From: Garcia nutans
Lineage: Eukaryota; Streptophyta; Magnoliopsida; Malpighiales; Euphorbiaceae
Length of the DNA stretch: 64,000 nucleotides
Direction of reading: 5' to 3'
Assembly (NCBI GenBank): GCA_947685225.1
Contig: CANTUV010000026.1
Coordinates: 56,939,501-57,003,500 of the forward strand
The position numbers and the translations under genes are program-made. Positions 1-11,500 of the stretch are shown here, piece by piece (positions within the stretch are counted from its first letter, which is position 1; every line of letters begins with the position of its first letter). A model generated the notes under the pieces. It was given only the letters and a program-made list of their open reading frames with translations. It did not search any database and had not been told where the DNA came from.

Positions 1-2395
1 GGCCTATCACCAGGCCTTCATGGCTTCCATATTCATGCTCTCGGTGACACCACCAACGGCTGCAATTCCACTGGTATTCTTCCTCTCTGCATCTATCTCT
101 GCATTTGTGTGTTTATCATTATCCATTTCGTTGAATTTGAACCGGGTTTTTGGAATTACCGGGTTATTCTTCGTAGGTGGTAATTTTGATTTTTTTGTTC
201 TCTCTTTTTATAAGCTCATTTAGATGTATAACTTGAGCATGAGAAAGCCATAAATGCAGTTCTACTTTGATTTTAGGCTTATGTTCTAATCTTTTAATTA
301 TTTAATTGCCATGGTGGTCCATTACTATGTCTTTTAATGATCTTGCCTGAACGTTAGGACCACATTTCAATCCATTAAAAAAGGACCATGGTGCTCCAAC
401 TGACAAGGAACGTCATGCGGGTGACTTGGGCAACATTGTTGCTGGCTCAGATGGTATATGCAGTTTCTTAAGTCTACTTGTTATTTGCTAAGTTGGAGAA
501 CAAGACATATTTAGCTTCATGTTTCATCTTGCAGGAATTGCCGAGGTTTCAGTTAAGGACATGCAGGTAATTCACAAATAATTGAGGGAAGGGGCATTTT
601 GTGGTCTCTTGTGGACTTTCATTGTCTTTGCTACGGTATTTGAAAGATTATTATGTTTCTTTTGTTTGATCCATATATTAAATGATCATTAAATGCTATT
701 AAATTTCATGCTGTCTATTTGTTCTATCAAAGTTTTGAGCTTGGAACTTTAATCTTAAAATTATTATTACTGCCTCTCTTGGTTGCAACTTGTAGATACC
801 GCTGAGTGGACCTTATTCAATATTGGGGAGGGCTGTTGTTGTGCATGCTGATCCTGATGATCTTGGGAAAGGTAAAGGTCCTTTCTCAAAATCTCATGCA
901 TCTTGCAACTTCTAGACACTAGTTTAGTAGAAAATGTAATCCTTTGCGACACTACAGTTTCTTTTCTGCTATATTTATATTTTTGCCAATATGATGGGAC
1001 CTAATTGTTAGTAGGCATCATGCATAATCATAATCAGCTTGTTTAACTTTGACAAATTTCTATGTTATGTGATCTTCTTGTAAGTTCTCTTTAAATGAAT
1101 CTCCTGCTGCATTCCATAGAACTCTCTTATTTTTTTTATGTTTATTTGCTGATTTACACAGACTTCTTCTTTGGTAACCATTCATGAATTTGAGAAGATT
1201 AGCTTAGGTCGTCATGCTTGAACTTTCTTTTACTGCTATTTCTTCTTTTTGTATATTCTAACCTTGGTGGAGTTTATTTACTTATGAGACCTGTAATATT
1301 ATCCCAAGACTCCTTTGTTTTGTTTTTGCGCTCTCAAGGGCATTCCTTCAACTGAGCGCATATTCTGTCTCCAATATCATATGCATATAATAAATAATCT
1401 GAATGTAACACATCTAAGCTTATAATGATCATGTTTACCAGACTTTTCACTGTCAAAGACTTTCATGAAGTGGAGATGAAATGTTGTGTAAGAACATGTA
1501 GTAGGAGAAAGAAAACCCCAAAAAGTATTGATTCCACTTGGGAGAGGCATGAATAATCTGGACATGATCCTATCACAGACATGAAAACTGAAGATCAAAC
1601 TCAAATTTATTCATTTCAAATCCCTCATATCCAAATGCAGCCTATGTGTATGGTTAAGTAGGATCCAATGCATTCTTTAAGGCAGGCATTTCAACCACCT
1701 AAGATAAAGGGGAAATTTTCTATTTTTCAATTATTTTGTGCAAAGGGAACGCAAAAACTGATAGCCATTAATGGCATTGTCATACGGCAAGAACTAGATA
1801 TTCCTGGTGTAGGGTGATTTGATATTTGCAATCAAGTGAATTGGATTGTATATGTGGTAGAAGAACTGTGTTGCTATTTTGTGGACTATTTGGAGTTAAA
1901 GGAACAAAAATAGGAGATTTGAGGTGGTGGTTGAGGTACAGATTTGGACTGAAGTCATGCTTTTAATGAGTTTTTCAGCTGTGTATGTCTACATCTTCCA
2001 TTTTTTATCATTTAATTTTCCTTTTTACAGTTTGTCGGTGACATTAAAATGGATATCTGTTACAATTATGCATACTGGATATTTTTTTAGTAACTGGTTT
2101 TTAGAGTATACACCGTTTACTAAAACCAGTGTACAGGTGGACATGAACTTAGCAAGACCACTGGGAATGCTGGTGCCAGAGTTGGATGTGGTAATATTTC
2201 CTATAATTCTGCATTTTAGTGTAGCAATTTTCTCTTTATAACTTCTACTGGGTAAATAAGTGAGAAGGTAGATAGAATGCATTAACTATGATACAAATTT
2301 TTATTTTATTTGGACCCTTTTTGCTTATATGTAGAAACCTGACATTTCTGGCGCTGATTTTGGCAGGTATCATTGGACTTCAGTCATCCGTTTAG
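1..2395 (+). CDS. CSD3: Cu/Zn superoxide dismutase, CSD3-type (3' part; 5' end outside window)
   Basis: Catalyses dismutation of superoxide to oxygen and hydrogen peroxide. Exons read at 1-73, 358-453, 535-566, 796-871, 2137-2190 and 2367-2395 (stop TAG), all with GT-AG introns and matching phases. The visible part has the copper ligands in GFHIHALGD, the bridging His in GPHFNP, the zinc ligands in the stretch from KDHG to HAGDLGN, the late copper ligand in VVVHADPDDLG, the disulfide cysteines (NGCNSTG and RVGCG) and the active-site Arg of ARVGCG. So all catalytic residues in view are intact. The sequence is closest to the Arabidopsis CSD3 (peroxisomal/cytosolic) class, but the protein stops at GIIGLQSSV and lacks the C-terminal AKL peroxisomal signal of that class. 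The N-terminal exons lie left of the window. It converges with the nCBP gene. Confidence 0.93.
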
Positions 2396-2837
2396 GATTG
2401 ATCGCTTTAGATAATCAGGAACTCATCAGATATCCTTTTCAAGAAGTAAAAAAAAAAAAAGGTGTAGAGCTTCCAAGTTTTGCTGGTCTAAACCAACCCG
2501 CATAGCTAAAGTTGTCATTTTGGGTAATTAAAATTACGTGAAACATCATTTTGTCAATACATCAATAAAAGTTACGGAGATTATGTATAATCTCTGAAAG
2601 ATATCTTGTTGATGATCGGTTTCTATTTCATAAGGTATATAAATTGCAGTACCACAGAGGTGGATCTGAAGCGGCTTGATCCAAATGCAAATCATACTTG
2701 TTCTCATAAGAAAAAAAAATTATATTTACATAGTTGAATTTGGCTTGCTACATTTCTATAAAAAGCTATGGATCTGATATTTTCCAGGTATTTGCTAGAT
2801 TTTTATACCTCATGTCTGCCAATGGCAATAAACCAAT

Positions 2838-2872
<35 letters not shown>
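2396..2872. other. CSD3 3' flank with (AT)n microsatellite
   Basis: Probable 3' UTR and downstream DNA of the SOD gene, with a poly-A run near 2450 and an AT dinucleotide repeat at about 2840-2872 that directly abuts the long-TIR element. No coding potential seen. Confidence 0.6.
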
Positions 2873-2875
<3 letters not shown>

Positions 2876-3766
2876 GCTTAATACATGCATGGTCCTTCGA
2901 GCTTAGCAATTTTGGTTATTTTACCTGATGTACTATTTGAATAATCATTTTATCCCTTAAATTTTGGCTTTTTCATAATAAATTGATCTTTAGTTTAATA
3001 TACTCAAATTTTTAATGGCGTATGAGTTATAAACGAAAATTAGAAATTTTGATCTTCTTTTCTTTAATTTCGATCAACAAATAAAAATTTCCGTCAGAAA
3101 ATAGATTTTTCCTATCCTTGGAAGATTTTAGCAAAAAAAAAAAATTCTTTCTTTTTTCTTTTTCTTTTTTTTTTTCACAAATATATCCATTTTCTTAAGA
3201 AACAATAAAAATTTTAAGTAAAAAAAAAATTATTGTTGAAGATTTCAGCAAAAAATTTATTTGATTCTTCTTCTCAAATTTATTTATTTTCTCGAAAAAC
3301 AAACAAAAATTTTTGGCAAGAACACGAATTTTAAATCGTTGAAGATTTTAGTAAAAAAAATTTCTTCGCCTTCATCTTCTTCTTAGAGTTTTAGTGAATT
3401 TAATTTAAAATACAAAATTTGAATCAGATTTATAGGTAAAGAATCATTATTTTTAGTGCTGGTAATTGACAATTTCAGCGAAAAATTTTATTTATGGTTT
3501 AAAAAATATTATTGTAATTTTATAGTATATATTAAAAAAATTTTAAGTTATTGAAGGGCATTTTAATATTTTATAATATATTGCTATTTTAATTAGTTTC
3601 ATGTGTTCCTAAAGAGTTAATTACAAATATCTTTTCAACTCAACCATTAAAAGTCAATTTGTTATGAAGAAATTAAATTTGAAGAGTAAAATAATTATTC
3701 AAATAATAGAGAAAATAAAATAACTAAAGCTACTAAATTCAAGGGGGTAATATATGTTTAAGCCTA
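2873..3766. mobile_element. Long-TIR non-autonomous DNA transposon (MITE/MULE-like)
   Basis: The left end starts taggcttaatacat and the right end reads atgtttaagccta, its inverted complement. The similarity continues inward for about 120 bp: the left arm carries ctatttgaataatcatttta and the right arm its inverse (taaaataattattcaaatag), followed by inverted copies of an aattt...cataa...aaattgat stretch. The interior is AT-rich and non-coding. It sits in a TA-rich target, so the exact target-site duplication cannot be read. The length (894 bp) and long terminal repeats suit a non-autonomous Mutator-like element, but the superfamily is inference. Confidence 0.72.
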
Positions 3767-4355
3767 TATATTAACCAAGAGTAATTGCAACAACCAAGTA
3801 TCAGCAACATAAAACTGAGATTAGCAGCGATACTGTGCTTGGACAAAAAGGAGAATTTAGAATTTTAGAGCATCTCTAGAATGCAAATATTATGGCGGCG
3901 CAGCATGATGTGGACAGTAGACAAAAGATCCTCGAGGATGCCACTCAGGCAATACCACAGAAGGGGAAACTTGACTCATACTCGGGTTGTGCTTTCATTC
4001 GTCCATCTATTTTCCGTTTTCCAATCCCTATTCAGTATTCACTGTCACCAGACCATGAACTTCCACCTGGATTTAGCAATTTCAATTTTATCTATAGTCA
4101 AAGCTTACTCCTGGACATAGCAACATGCAAAACATTACAGCATCCAAAGGCATGTCCAGAATTTCATTAAAACAGACATTTCGTTTGAATGAGTATCGAT
4201 TTAGGGTACAGGATATCAAGGCAGCCAAATACGTTGAGTGTAAATATTAAAGGATTGCTTGATCAGGGAATGAACTTCAAATATGAAGCAGGACCTAAAA
4301 GTGAGCCTTGACTTTGCACTTGGATTCCTCATCCAGCTTTGTAATTCAGATACTT
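3767..4355. other. Intergenic stretch between CSD3 and nCBP
   Basis: Holds the probable 3' UTR of nCBP on the minus strand. A 92-codon plus-strand frame (3892-4170) is open, but it resembles no family I recognise and shows no homologous pattern, so it is not called as a gene. Confidence 0.4.
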
Positions 4356-6651
4356 TTACCCTCTCAACCATGTGTTTCTATATGATGAATTGTCGCGCAA
4401 AGAAGCATCATGAGGTTCGTATTCCATAACACAGCTGTGGGGAAGCTTCAAGTGCCTCTTGATTGAATCTCTTAGAGCCATCACAGCCTAATGTAACATA
4501 AAACATTAAAAAAAAGTTGATATATTACCTTTTGAAATAGCAAAGATATGGAGAACAAAAAAAAAACAGTGATTACTGACCTGATGATCAGATGCATTGC
4601 GATTCCAAACACTCAGTATATCCTCATTAAAACGAATGCTCAGTACTGCACCACATATGTTGTCACTGTACTCAAGCTGGTCACCAACTAAGGCAAGCGC
4701 ATATGTAAGTGTGAGTAAATAAAAAAAAATACCAATTCAAGGAATTCTAAAATTATAGAAAAGCCACCGTTACAATACCCCAGAATTCAATGTTGGGAGG
4801 AGGATAATATAATGCATTTAAAAAAGTTGACAGGGAATGCGTCTTAGTTTATATTACCAGTCACTCTCATCTGGTATGCTGTCTACCAAGGAACCAATCA
4901 CCCACAGGTAGAAGCTGATAAACTCTAAATAAAACTATTTAAATTAGCTGAAATCCAACATGACACACATAAGAAATAAAGGACAGCAAACATACATGAA
5001 AATTACACACATATGATGAGTGTGCACATATACACATACATATATTCCCAATAGTCAAACAAAATTAATGGCCTTCATTAAGGCCTTACAACAAAAGAAA
5101 CCAGCAAATTTTCAACCAACATTAAATTGTCAAATTCAATGACTTTCAATGATAAAACAGCAAGTCTATCCCATGCGAGAAGTAACTAAGAAAGAAAAGT
5201 TCATGCTAGCTTTTCCTCTTACCAGATCCTGCCAAAATAGACCTGAGACAACCTTTTTAAATCGTATTATCCACTTGCCACCATTGGAATTAGCAGAATC
5301 CTGGAAGGTAACAATGATAAAACTCTTTTTATTATGTTTGGCATTTTAATGAAAAATTCCCAGCAACTATGGAATTACAGGCAACCAAAATAAAAGGTGA
5401 TCAAAAGCTATCACAAGTTTAGGTTTATGATGTGACCTCCCATAGAGAAAGGATTCCCTCCTTGAAAAGATGCAGGTCAGAGGGACTAGGCAAAGAAGAA
5501 GGTCGAGCCAAGTGGCAATAGCAGACCCAAAAGCCTTCAACCTACATAGAATAAATTGAACCCAAAAAAAGAAAGAAAAAGAACTTGTTTTTAGGTGAGG
5601 AATTTAACTAAACTCTTATATCCACAGGTTCAAAGACAATAACTTACTGTACTGAACTCCACGATTTTCTTTATATTGTCCTCATATGATGTTTGTGTTC
5701 GAACTCCTGGAGTTCGGCGAGTGTACCAAAATACAAACTTGTGCTATCACAAATAATCAAAGCCAAAAATAAACTACTAAAACTAAGTCATCCTTAAATC
5801 ATATATCTCAAATAGAAATGAATAAAGCAAAATCTGTTGGCAGTAAGTTTTGACAAAAGAAAAAAAATAATATAAAATTTAATTAATTCTTTCCCACATC
5901 GGGAAAGAATAGAAATTGTTAAGCAACAATTTCCTATATAAGGAAATCATTGTTTAGTTTTTGAGATGTACCAAAACACAACAAATGTGTTTTATATTAG
6001 GGATTTAGAGTTAGTCTCTTGGAGTTCCTTGGAGTATAAATATTTGGGGTGTTTGTGGGTATCAGGTAGAAAAATATTTTGTAGTTGTGGTTGTAAAAAT
6101 TTACCGCATAATGAATATTTTTCTTGGTTGCCGTTAGGCAACGACCGTGGTTTTTCTCCATTTGAGAGTTTTCCACGTTAAATCATTGTGTCTTTATTCT
6201 CTTTAATTTCTCAATTGTTATTTTATTTTCTCATTTATTCCTGCTTAAAGACGGTTCGAGGGACGGGAAAATAGCGATTTTCCCAACAAGTGGTATCAGA
6301 GCTTAGGTGTTATAATTTTTTGTCAAAAATCTTAGTATACTCTGTGGTTGCAGCTTGGTCTGATCTTCCACATCAGAAAAGTTTTTTGTTAAAAAAAAAT
6401 TATTTTTGTTTTAAGCTGGTGGAGCCTTTGGAGCTGGAGGAGCTTTAGAAAAGGTGGAGTCGTTTTGCTTTGTGTGCTTGAGTATTGGTGGTGAAATAAA
6501 TAATTACATGTCGAGGTAAATTCTGTCAAACAACACGAATTTAGTCTAAGGCAAGTGGATTTTAAGTGAGACCATTGTGACTCCTCATCTTACCTGGGAA
6601 TTTACCTGGTGTAATATTTTTTTCTGGTCCTTTATTAAGCACAAAGTAAAC

Positions 6652-7476
6652 ATGTCGGCAATGAGATGCGAGATTGAGAAATTTGATGGAAGAATGAATT
6701 TTGCACTGTGGCAAGTGCAAGTCAAAGACATGTTGATACAGTCTGGACTACATAAGGTTTTGCAGGGTAAACCAGTCAGCGGAAGAAATTCAGGAAAAGG
6801 CGGTGGTAGTGGAGACTCAGAAAAATCCAAGATTAGTGACGAAGAATGGGAGGAGCTGGATATCAAGGCGGCAAGTCAAATTCGCATGTGTCTAGCAAAA
6901 AATATTCTTGCTAATGTGCTTGGATTGTCCACGACAAAGGAGCTGTGGGAGAAACTGGAAGAATTGTATCAGGGGAAAAATATATCCAACAGGTTATATT
7001 TGAAGGAGCAATTTCATACGTTGAAAATGGCGGAAGGTACAAAGCTGTCCGATCACCTGAGTGTCCTCAACGGTATCATCTCTGAATTGGAAACTCTTGG
7101 AGTGAAAACCGAAGATGAAGATAAAGCTCTCCGGCTCATCCTGTCACTTCCTTCAACATATGAGCACATGAAGCCTGTTCTGAAATATGGCAGTAAGGAA
7201 GTGGTGTATGCGGATGTGGTTAGTAAGCTCATTACTGAGGAGAGAAGACTGAATGAAATGGAAAATAAATCTTATGAAAATTCAGCTTTATCTGTCGGTA
7301 TCAGGAAAAAGAATAAAGGCTCCGGAAAGAGGAAGGTTGTCTGCTGGGGGTGTGGTCAAACTGGACACGTGAGGAAGGATTGCCCGAACGGTGGAGCTGA
7401 TTCGACTAGAAGCTCTAACGTTGTTGCTGCCAATACGATCTCCTGTGGCGAAGGAGATGATGAGTTTTCTCTGTAG
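6652..7476 (+). CDS. gag: Gag polyprotein of the gag-only element
   Basis: An intact 274-residue frame. The frame is open further upstream to 6577, but the ATG at 6652 gives the usual Gag start (MSAMRCEIEKFDG, followed by NFALWQVQVKDML). The middle is the UBN2-type copia capsid domain, with LWEKLEELYQGK and a SLPSTYEHMKPVL segment. A CCHC zinc knuckle, CWGCGQTGHVRKDC, sits near residue 230. The protein would assemble virus-like particles that package element RNA, with enzymes supplied by an autonomous partner. That last step is inference from the family. No frameshift or premature stop was seen. Confidence 0.88.
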   Translation: MSAMRCEIEKFDGRMNFALWQVQVKDMLIQSGLHKVLQGKPVSGRNSGKGGGSGDSEKSKISDEEWEELDIKAASQIRMCLAKNILANVLGLSTTKELWEKLEELYQGKNISNRLYLKEQFHTLKMAEGTKLSDHLSVLNGIISELETLGVKTEDEDKALRLILSLPSTYEHMKPVLKYGSKEVVYADVVSKLITEERRLNEMENKSYENSALSVGIRKKNKGSGKRKVVCWGCGQTGHVRKDCPNGGADSTRSSNVVAANTISCGEGDDEFSL

Positions 7477-7831
7477 TTGAGAGAAGTATGTCCTCATGGC
7501 ATGATTGCTACCCGTTGAGATGCCATGGAAGAGGACGGATTATTGGTAGCTGGTCCACAGAAATACGTGCGACATTGGTTGACAATTGATGCAAAGCATG
7601 TGATGGAAAAATGATGTCGATGGCTAATGAACTCTCGGAAAAGTCAACAGGAGGGTTGCACCATAAACTATTAGCGGGATTCGACATGGCCGATGAAAAA
7701 TTCTTGGAGTTGGCGAAATAATTTCAAGTGGCGATACTCTTTTATGGTGGAGTATGATAATTCTTGACGATAAGAATTATGATTGTCGGTAGCAGAAAAT
7801 GTTGTTTTTTTTTTTTTGTCAAGGTGGAGAT
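7477..7831 (+). other. Non-coding 3' interior of the gag-only element
   Basis: About 355 bp between the gag stop and the 3' LTR. There is no recognisable pol remnant; it ends in a poly-T run and the polypurine tract. Confidence 0.6.
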
Positions 7832-8285
7832 TGTTGGCCGTAAGTTTTGACAAAAGAAAAAAAATAATATAAAATTTAATTAATTCTTTCCCACATCGGG
7901 AAAGAATAGAAATTGTTAAGCAACAATTTCCTATATAAGGAAATCATTGTTTAGTTTTTGAGATGTACCAAAACACAACAAATGTGTTTTATATTAGGGA
8001 TTTAGAGTTAGTCTCTTGGAGTTCCTTGGAGTATAAATATTTGGGGTGTTTGTGGGTATCAGGTAGAAAAATATTTTGTAGTTGTGGTTGTAAAAATTTA
8101 CCGCATAATGAATATTTTTCTTGGTTGCCGTTAGGCAACGACCGTGGTTTTTCTCCATTTGAGAGTTTTCCACGTTAAATCATTGTGTCTTTATTCTCTT
8201 TAATTTCTCAATTGTTATTTTATTTTCTCATTTATTCCTGCTTAAAGACGGTTCGAGGGACGGGAAAATAGCGATTTTCCCAACA

Positions 8286-8594
8286 AAATCAACACATAAA
8301 TAACACCACTCTTATAAGTAAACATGAAAAAGATTCAAGTGTGGTGTAATATAATGTACATTTTGCATTACAATTCGAAGGCATAGACTTCTGCAGGCGC
8401 TAATCAAAGTATTAACAACTCCATATCTAAGTTGAGCTTGCTTTGAATGCCATGGGTATAAGTTATGTCTGAGGAAGGGCAAGGTGATAAGAGAAATTAT
8501 GAAAGTTCAAAGGAAGGAAGTAAAATATTTTTCTTCATTAAAAATTTTCTATGTGGTTCAGTCATAAAATGGTCACTCTAATGTAGCACAAGGA
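8286..8594. other. nCBP intron 1 sequence between two retroelements
   Basis: Host intron DNA separating the gag-only element from the minus-strand copia element. Nothing else seen in it. Confidence 0.6.
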
Positions 8595-11500
8595 TATACG
8601 ATTTTAATATAAGAAGGAGAGAGACTCTTTTCTTATTCATGAAAGTCTCATTTAAATACAGATACAGCACCCCTATAAACATGGAAGAGATATACATGAG
8701 AGTTACAGTTAGCTACAGATATACATAGGAAATTCAATTCTTTACAAACACTAATATTATCCAATACACCCCCGCAAGATGGAGGATCGGGCAGTGACTC
8801 CAATCTTGGACCGCAGTCGTTGAAACACATTTGTAGAAAGGGCTTTAGTCAGCAAATCAGCAAGCTGATCTTCAGATTTGACATGTGCAACTCGGACCTT
8901 GCCGTCTTGAACCTGACTTTGCACAAAATGATAATCTATAGCTATGTGTTTCATTCTAGAATGAAACACTGGATTCGCAGCAGCATATGTAGCACTCAAA
9001 TTGTCACAATAAATAACAGGAACTTGAATACTTGATACCTTAAGTTCATGCAACAAATTTGAAACCCAAGAAATCTCAGCAGATGTAGCAGCAATTGATC
9101 TATATTCAGCTTCGGTGGAGGACCTTGCAACTGTTTTCTGCTTTTTAGAGGACCAAGAGATTGGATTTCGACCAAGATACAAAATGTGAGCACTAGTAGA
9201 AGTTCTGTCATCACGATTTCCTGCCCAATCTGAATCAGAGAAAGCATATAATATATTTTCTGAATTTTTATGAATAAAGATCCCATGATCAAATGTCCCC
9301 ACAAGATAACGCAGTAGTCGTTTTACTGCTGCCCATTGATTGACTGTCGGCCTAGAGACAAACTGAGCCAACTTGTTAACTGTATAGGCGATATCCGGAC
9401 GAGTTAACAGCAGGTATTGCAAGCTGCCCACAAGAGCTCTATAGTTGGACGCATCTGTCATATGAGCAGAATCATCAAGAAATAATGATTGTGTAGTGGA
9501 CATAGGCGTTGATATAGCATTCGCCCCTTCCATCTTTGCCTTTTCCAGAATTTCTCGCACATAATTTTGTTGAGAAAGAAACACTCCTGCTGATGTACGT
9601 GTCACCTCAACACCCAAAAGATAGTTGAGCTCACCTAAATCTTTCAATGAGAATTTGTGTCCTAGTGTCGCAATTAATCGTTCCACCTCCTTGGTATTAC
9701 TTCCAGTTATTATAATATCGTCGACATAGACGACAACATACAATAATGTAGCACCCTTAGAGTACACAAATAAACAGGTATCGGTATGAGAATTGACAAA
9801 ACCAAGTTTAAGGAGATATGTTCGCAATTCATAATACCAAACCCGTGGTGCTTGTTTGAGCCCATAGAGTGATTTGCCTAAGCGACAAACATACGTAGGA
9901 TGCACATTATCAACAAAACCAGGAGGTTGTTGCATAAACACTGTTTCAGAAAGCTTTCCATGAAGAAAAGCATTATTAACATCAACCTGTCTCAAATGCC
10001 ATCCTCTAGTAACAGCAATTGATAACACAATACGTATTGTTGAATGTTTTGCAACAGGAGAAAATGTTTGATCAAAATCCAAACCTGGTCTTTGAGTGAA
10101 TCCTCTAGCAACCAGCCGAGCTTTATAGCGTATTGGCTGTCCATCTGAATCTGTTTTGATACGAAACAACCACTTACAAGTCACTACATTAGACACTGAA
10201 GTGGATGGAACCAGAGTCCATGTTTGTTGACGCATAAGGGCATTGTATTCATCCTCCATAGCCCGACGCCATTCAGGTTGTTTCAAAGCCTGTACTATTG
10301 TTTTCGGAACAGAAATCTTTGGTAAAACAGAAGTGGTTGTGAGACACAATTTCTGGATAGGCTTGAAAATGTTATGTTTACTGCGCGTCACCATGGGATG
10401 ATGAGATACTTGAGGAACCAAAACAGTATGATCAGAAGGGGAAGGATCCGAATCAGTACCTGATAACACAGAAGCAGGTGCTGGTGAGATTGAATCCACA
10501 GGTTGTGAGGAGGAATCATGCACCAAGGAGCGAGAAGCATCTATAGCTGGTGAAGAGAAAACCGTGGGTGATGTGTGTATGGCGGAATGTGTGGCAGTAG
10601 GTATGATAAAATGAGTTGGAGACCATGTTGCAACATCTGTTGCAGTTACCCGAGCTGTTTCCCGATTCTGTGATGCAAATGGATAAACATCTTCAACAAA
10701 ATCAACATGTCTTGAAACATAAACTTTAGAATTAACAGGATTAAAGCATTTATAGGCACTCTGATTTGTGGAATAACCAACAAAAACACAAGGTAAGGAC
10801 CTATCTTGCAGTTTGTTGGAATTATAAGGCCGAACCCACGGATAGCATAAACACCCAAAGATCCGTAGTTTAGCATAATTAGGAGTGTGCCCATGTAGCT
10901 TCTGAAATGGCGACTGATTCTTCAAAATCCTTGTTGGCATCCGATTAATTAGGTATACTGCAGTTTGAAAAGCAAAGGACCAAAACTCCAAAGGAAGCTT
11001 TGCTAAATGCAACAAGGCCAATCCAGTTTCAACAACATGTCTATGGCGCCGTTCAGCTGGAGCATTGTGCTCAGGTGTATACGGAGGAGATAAATAGTGT
11101 GATATTCCATGAGTTTGAAAGAAATCCTTGAGATGCAAAAATTCTCCTCCATTATCGGAATAAAAATTCTTAATCTTAGTTTGAAAGTGATTCTCAACAA
11201 TATTTTTGAACACAGAGAAGATATTTGTAACTTCAGATTTTCGCTTCATAGGAAACAACCACACATATTTGGTATAATGATCAACAATTAAGAAATAATA
11301 CTGAAAACCATCAATTGATGAAATGGGTGCAGGACCCCAAACATCAGAATAAAGCAAATCCAGAGGAGCAGTACTCGTCATAGAAGACTCACTAAATGGT
11401 AATTTGTGCATCTTGGTGCACTTACAAGAGTCACAATAAAATTTATTATCAACAGAAGAAGACAACCGAATAAAAGAACTTAACAACTTCAGTATGGACG

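Larger units (their letters stand above)
5835..8285 (+). mobile_element. Gag-only LTR retrotransposon (TR-GAG-like), complete with TSD
   Basis: The LTRs lie at 5835-6288 and 7832-8285 (454 bp each, tgttgg...ccaaca). They differ by a single base that I can see (ggcagt versus ggccgt), so the insertion is very recent. The 5-bp target duplication aaatc lies at 5830-5834 and 8286-8290. The primer-binding site tggtatcagagc (initiator-Met tRNA type) is at 6291-6302 and the polypurine tract aaggtggagat just before 7832. A TATATAAGG box occurs in each LTR (about 5934 in the first). The interior encodes only Gag; there is no protease, integrase, RT or RNase H. It is inserted in nCBP intron 1, antisense to the gene. 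This organisation fits the TR-GAG class of non-autonomous copia elements. Confidence 0.93.

Noticed and set aside
3892..4170. 92-codon plus-strand frame starting MAAQHDVDSRQKI
   Set aside because: No recognisable domain, no splice-supported extension, and it lies in the likely 3' UTR region opposite nCBP. Chance frame is the simpler reading.
5966..6181. 71-codon frame present identically in both LTRs (also 7963-8178)
   Set aside because: It is part of the LTR of the gag-only element. Its identity reflects LTR identity, not protein conservation.
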